Assembly (NCBI RefSeq): GCF_000308835.1 | Contig: NZ_BAGN01000223.1 | Coordinates: 1 to 34,160, forward strand | Direction: 5' to 3' | From: Nocardia vinacea NBRC 16497 | GTDB taxonomy: Bacteria > Actinomycetota > Actinomycetes > Mycobacteriales > Mycobacteriaceae | DNA length: 34,160 nucleotides | Shown here: positions 31,420-34,160 of the stretch, piece by piece | Layout: the number at the start of each line of letters is the position of its first letter | Numbering within the stretch: position 1 is the stretch's first letter | Notes under the pieces: generated by a model | Database searches by the model: none | What the model was told of the DNA's origin: nothing | The model's input: only the letters and a program-made list of their open reading frames with translations | Program-made: the position numbers and the translations under genes

Positions 31420-31532
31420 TGTGAAGACCTCCGTGTTGTGCGGCAAAAGACAATTCTGTCAGCCCACAGAGTAGGCCAGCGGGCTTTCGCGCGATGTGCG
31501 GGGACCGCTCTGTGAGGCGGGTTGACAATACG

Positions 31533-31544
31533 GACCGGCCGGTC
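31533..31544. promoter_or_regulatory. Palindrome in the fba-dedA divergent region
   Basis: GACCGGCCGGTC is a 12-base perfect palindrome five bases after TTGACA (31522-31527). It resembles an operator downstream of a -35, but no matching -10 is clear. The rest of the 258-base gap shows nothing else I can name. Confidence 0.3.
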
Positions 31545-31677
31545 GGACGATGCGAACTTTTCGCACAGCAAGAGGTTTCTCAGTTGGACCCGGTACTGTT
31601 GGCCGCGTAATTGCGCTGGCAGCTTCCGATGCGGTGGCAAGCGATGTAGGCCAGCCGTACCCGGGACAGGAGGCCGC

Positions 31678-32400
31678 GTGATTCTGCTGGCAGCGACAGA
31701 ATCGGTGACGAGCAACGTCGCATTGACCCAGTTGCTGGACCCGATGCACCTGCTTACGGAGACGTGGCTCAAGAACGCGGTACTCCCGGCGATCCTGGTG
31801 ATCGTCTTCATCGAGACCGGTCTGCTCTTCCCGATCCTCCCGGGCGATTCGCTGCTGTTCACCGGCGGCCTGCTGTCCGCTACGGACAATCCGCCGGTAT
31901 CGATCTGGCTGCTGTTGCCCGCCGTCATGGTGACCGCCTTCGCCGGCGATCAATGCGCCTATTGGATCGGCCGGGCGATCGGGCCCGCGCTGTTCCACAA
32001 GGAAGACACCCGGTTGTTCAAGAAGCATTACGTCACCCAGACGCATGCCTTCTTCGAAAAGCACGGGCCGAAGACGATCATCCTGGCCCGATTCGTGCCG
32101 ATCGTGCGCACGTTCATGCCGGTGCTGGCGGGTGTGTCCAAGATGGATTACCGCAAGTTCGTCACCTTCGACATCGTCGGCGCCATCCTGTGGGGTGGCG
32201 GTGTCACGGTGCTCGGCTACTTCCTCGGCAACGTCGCGTTCATCCGCGACCACATCGAGCCGATCTTCCTGCTCATCGTCCTTATCTCGATCCTGCCCGG
32301 CATCATCGCGGTGGCCAAGAAGGTGCTCAACCGCGGTGCGGACGAGGCCGCTCAGCACGACGCCGCGCTGACCGCCTCGACGAACGAGCCGACCCACTGA
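31678..32400 (+). CDS. DedA-family membrane protein, first copy (Rv0364-like)
   Basis: 240 residues, several membrane segments. The GTG start has AGGAGG four bases upstream. DedA motifs: FIETGLLFPILPGDSLLFTG, FAGDQCAYWIGRAIG, FFEKHGPKTIILARFVPIVR with two conserved Arg, and FVTFDIVGAILWGGGVTVLG. DedA proteins are thought to be proton-dependent lipid or drug transporters (undecaprenyl-phosphate recycling in some). Its position beside fba matches Rv0364. The next copy follows four bases after its stop. Confidence 0.93.
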   Translation: MILLAATESVTSNVALTQLLDPMHLLTETWLKNAVLPAILVIVFIETGLLFPILPGDSLLFTGGLLSATDNPPVSIWLLLPAVMVTAFAGDQCAYWIGRAIGPALFHKEDTRLFKKHYVTQTHAFFEKHGPKTIILARFVPIVRTFMPVLAGVSKMDYRKFVTFDIVGAILWGGGVTVLGYFLGNVAFIRDHIEPIFLLIVLISILPGIIAVAKKVLNRGADEAAQHDAALTASTNEPTH

Positions 32401-32404
32401 GCCG

Positions 32405-33103
32405 GTGTCAACGGCGCAGTTGCCCCTAGCAGTGGGCAGTTTCGATCCGCTGACCTCGGCGGGGCCCGCGCTCGTCTGGACGGTGGTGCTGACCTTCGTC
32501 TTCCTCGAGTGCGCGTTGATCATCGGGTTGTTCCTGCCCGGCGACTCGATGCTCATCACCGCGGGCATCGTGATGGCATCCAACGCCGCGGGCGAGGCCC
32601 ATGTCTGGGCGTTGTCCATCGGCGCGATGATCGCGGCCATCGCGGGCAATCAGGTCGGCTATGTCATCGGGCACCGCACCGGCCATCATCTGGTGGCCAG
32701 GAAGAACGGCCGCTACATCAACACCCGCAACCTGCAGCGGGTCACCGAATTGCTGCAGCGACACGGTTTCCTCGCCGTCCTCATTTCGCGCTGGATCCCA
32801 TGGGTGCGCACGCTGTGCCCGATGGTCGCGGGCGCGGCGCGGATGGATCACCGCAAATACACCGTCGCCAGCACGGTCGGCGCCATTATCTGGGCGCCGG
32901 TGCTGCTGCTCATCGGCTACTACGCGGGCAGTTTCCTGGACCGTGTCCCGTGGCTGATGCCAGGTGTCATCGGCACCCTGGTAGTCGGGCTGATCGTCGG
33001 AACCGCCGTCGGCATCCGGCACTACCGCCAGGAAATCGCCAAACCCGCCGAGGATTTCGATTTCGAAATCGCGCCCACCGGCGTGCTGGAGTCCGAGTGC
33101 TGA
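32405..33103 (+). CDS. DedA-family membrane protein, second copy
   Basis: 232 residues, starting at GTG four bases after the first dedA. It shows the same family motifs: FLECALIIGLFLPGDSMLIT, IAGNQVGYVIGHRTGHHLV, RHGFLAVLISRWIPWVRTLC and VASTVGAIIWAPVLLLIGYY. Sequence divergence from the first copy is considerable, so it is an old duplication or an independent paralogue, not a fresh one. Both copies keep the acidic residue of FxE and the Arg residues. They probably form an operon. The stop lies three bases from the convergent GH76 stop. Confidence 0.92.
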   Translation: MSTAQLPLAVGSFDPLTSAGPALVWTVVLTFVFLECALIIGLFLPGDSMLITAGIVMASNAAGEAHVWALSIGAMIAAIAGNQVGYVIGHRTGHHLVARKNGRYINTRNLQRVTELLQRHGFLAVLISRWIPWVRTLCPMVAGAARMDHRKYTVASTVGAIIWAPVLLLIGYYAGSFLDRVPWLMPGVIGTLVVGLIVGTAVGIRHYRQEIAKPAEDFDFEIAPTGVLESEC

Positions 33104-33106
33104 TGC

Positions 33107-34160
33107 CTACAGTCCGGCGGCGCTGACCTGGTAGGCCGCTTCCATCAGCAGCCAACCCGACAGTTGCACCGACATATCGCGTTCGGGCACCCGCGAGGAG
33201 GTCACCGAACCGCCCGCGGTGAAATATCCGGCACCGGACCGGCCGCCGGGTAACTGGGCGGGTTTGCTCCAGTCGTGCCCGAACAGCGGCTCGCCCTCGA
33301 CCTCGAGCCGGTTCGCCCAGGCTGCCGCGGCGCTGGCGCGCACAATGGCAGCCGCGGTCCGGCGATCGGCCACCTGTTCGCGCTCATCGCCCGGCAGCAT
33401 CAGCGCGACCACCGCGAGATAGCGGGCCAGGATTCCATTGAACAGGCCGCCGTCGCCGCCACCGCCGACATTGATCACCCCGTTGGTGGTCATCTGCTCC
33501 TCGACCGCGGTGAGCAGCCGGTGCACCCGTTCGCTGTGGCGCGGCTCGCCGGTGTGCACCGCGAGTTCGGCTTCCAGGCCGAGCACAACGCCCTGGCAGT
33601 AGGTGAAGGTCGGGAGCTCGATCTCGCCGGAGGGCAGGTGGATGCCGTCCAGGATCAGGCCGGATTCCTTGTCGCACAACGTCGCATCGATCCAGTCGGC
33701 CATTTCCTGCGCGCGGACATGGCGGCCGAGGCGCAGCAGCGCAATCGCGGCCGGTCCGTTGGCGGGGGCATTGAAATAGTCCGCGCCGACCCGCCACGGC
33801 ACACCGCCGCCACGCGCCGGATCCCAGGCGCCGTACAGCTCCTTCTCGAGTGCGATCAAAGCGCCGCGCGCCTCGGTGATGCCCTGGGTTCGCTCGGCAC
33901 GCTCCAAGGCGATTGCCAGCCAGGCCATATCGTCGTAGTAGTTATTGGTCCAGCCGGTGATATTGCGCAGCCGATGCGCCCGCGCGATCGCGGCGATGCG
34001 CTTGCGTCGCGTCGGCGTCGGCACCCGGTTGGCGGCATCGACCGCGCAGTCGATCAGATGCGCCTGCCACCAGTAGTGCCAGGATGCGAAGGCCTGCTCA
34101 CGACGGGTCGCCGGCCAACCGACGACACCCAATTCGGTTCCCGGCACGGGCCATAGCGCG
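33107..34160 (-). CDS. GH76-like alpha-mannanase-type protein (Rv0365c-like), 5' end missing
   Basis: At least 350 residues; the frame is open through the right edge, so the start lies outside. WHYWWQAHLIDCAVDAANR, WTNNYYDDMAWLAIALERAE with the Asp-Asp pair of GH76, NAPANGPAAIALLRLGRH and LPTFTYCQGVVLGLEAELA fit a six-hairpin glycosidase of family GH76 and what I recall of Rv0365c. GH76 enzymes cut alpha-1,6-mannan; in mycolata the substrate could be lipoarabinomannan-type mannan, which is inference. A GTG at 34147 is in frame, but the preceding codons are open and similar to the family, so it is not likely the start. Confidence 0.88.
   Translation of the reverse strand, partial: ALWPVPGTELGVVGWPATRREQAFASWHYWWQAHLIDCAVDAANRVPTPTRRKRIAAIARAHRLRNITGWTNNYYDDMAWLAIALERAERTQGITEARGALIALEKELYGAWDPARGGGVPWRVGADYFNAPANGPAAIALLRLGRHVRAQEMADWIDATLCDKESGLILDGIHLPSGEIELPTFTYCQGVVLGLEAELAVHTGEPRHSERVHRLLTAVEEQMTTNGVINVGGGGDGGLFNGILARYLAVVALMLPGDEREQVADRRTAAAIVRASAAAAWANRLEVEGEPLFGHDWSKPAQLPGGRSGAGYFTAGGSVTSSRVPERDMSVQLSGWLLMEAAYQVSAAGL

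Noticed and set aside
31522..31677. Longer N-terminus for the first DedA protein
   Set aside because: The upstream residues are not DedA-like, and AGGAGG marks the GTG at 31678.
32426..33022. Minus-strand frames opposite the DedA genes
   Set aside because: Antisense shadows; no start site or family similarity.

Overview
The window is GC-rich actinobacterial DNA. Gene content, gene order and protein sequences point to a mycolic-acid-producing member of the Mycobacteriales, most likely Nocardia or a close relative. That placement rests on remembered Mycobacterium tuberculosis and Rhodococcus orthologues and was not tested by any search.

Left block, 1-10.6 kb: an almost complete copy of one side of the KstR2 regulon, which degrades the last two steroid rings (the HIP branch of cholesterol catabolism). 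In order it holds fadA6 (cut by the window edge), the TetR-type repressor kstR2, an unrecognised gene, ipdF and fadE30 on the minus strand, then fadD3, an enoyl-CoA hydratase gene, fadE31, fadE32 and fadE33 on the plus strand. The plus-strand genes overlap by 1-4 bases and end at a hairpin terminator. Two sites matching the KstR2 consensus lie where expected: in front of kstR2 and between fadE30 and fadD3.

Middle block, 10.6-17.3 kb: accessory and regulatory genes. These are a MarR regulator with a palindrome in its promoter, a double-DUF427 protein, a Phd/VapC-type toxin-antitoxin pair, an AraC regulator divergent from a saccharopine-dehydrogenase-like protein, and a large LuxR (LAL) regulator.

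Right block, 17.4-34.2 kb: housekeeping genes in the order of M. tuberculosis Rv0357c-Rv0365c. These are purA, an Rv0358-like protein, an M50 membrane protease, a DUF3151 protein, a very enlarged Rv0361-like membrane protein, class II fructose-bisphosphate aldolase, two DedA proteins and a GH76-like protein (cut by the window edge). Inserted into this order are a frameshifted FUSC/aromatic-acid-exporter-like gene, a HadA-HadB fusion dehydratase, a secreted DUF4185 protein, a small Excalibur-domain protein with a decayed tandem relative, and an EmbR-like SARP-FHA regulator directly downstream of fba. mgtE (Rv0362), expected in this order, is absent.

Two repeat families stand out. The first is an array with a 138-bp period at 2.25-2.62 kb. 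It recurs in inverted orientation at 18.83-19.25 kb, with 123 bp identical between the copies. The second is a 41-bp element, found once between kstR2 and fadA6 and once, in frame, inside fadE31, where it coincides with about 25 extra residues. These repeats, the giant low-complexity N-terminus of the Rv0361-like protein and the decayed Excalibur gene are the least ordinary features. I found no convincing CRISPR array, prophage, insertion sequence, rRNA or tRNA.
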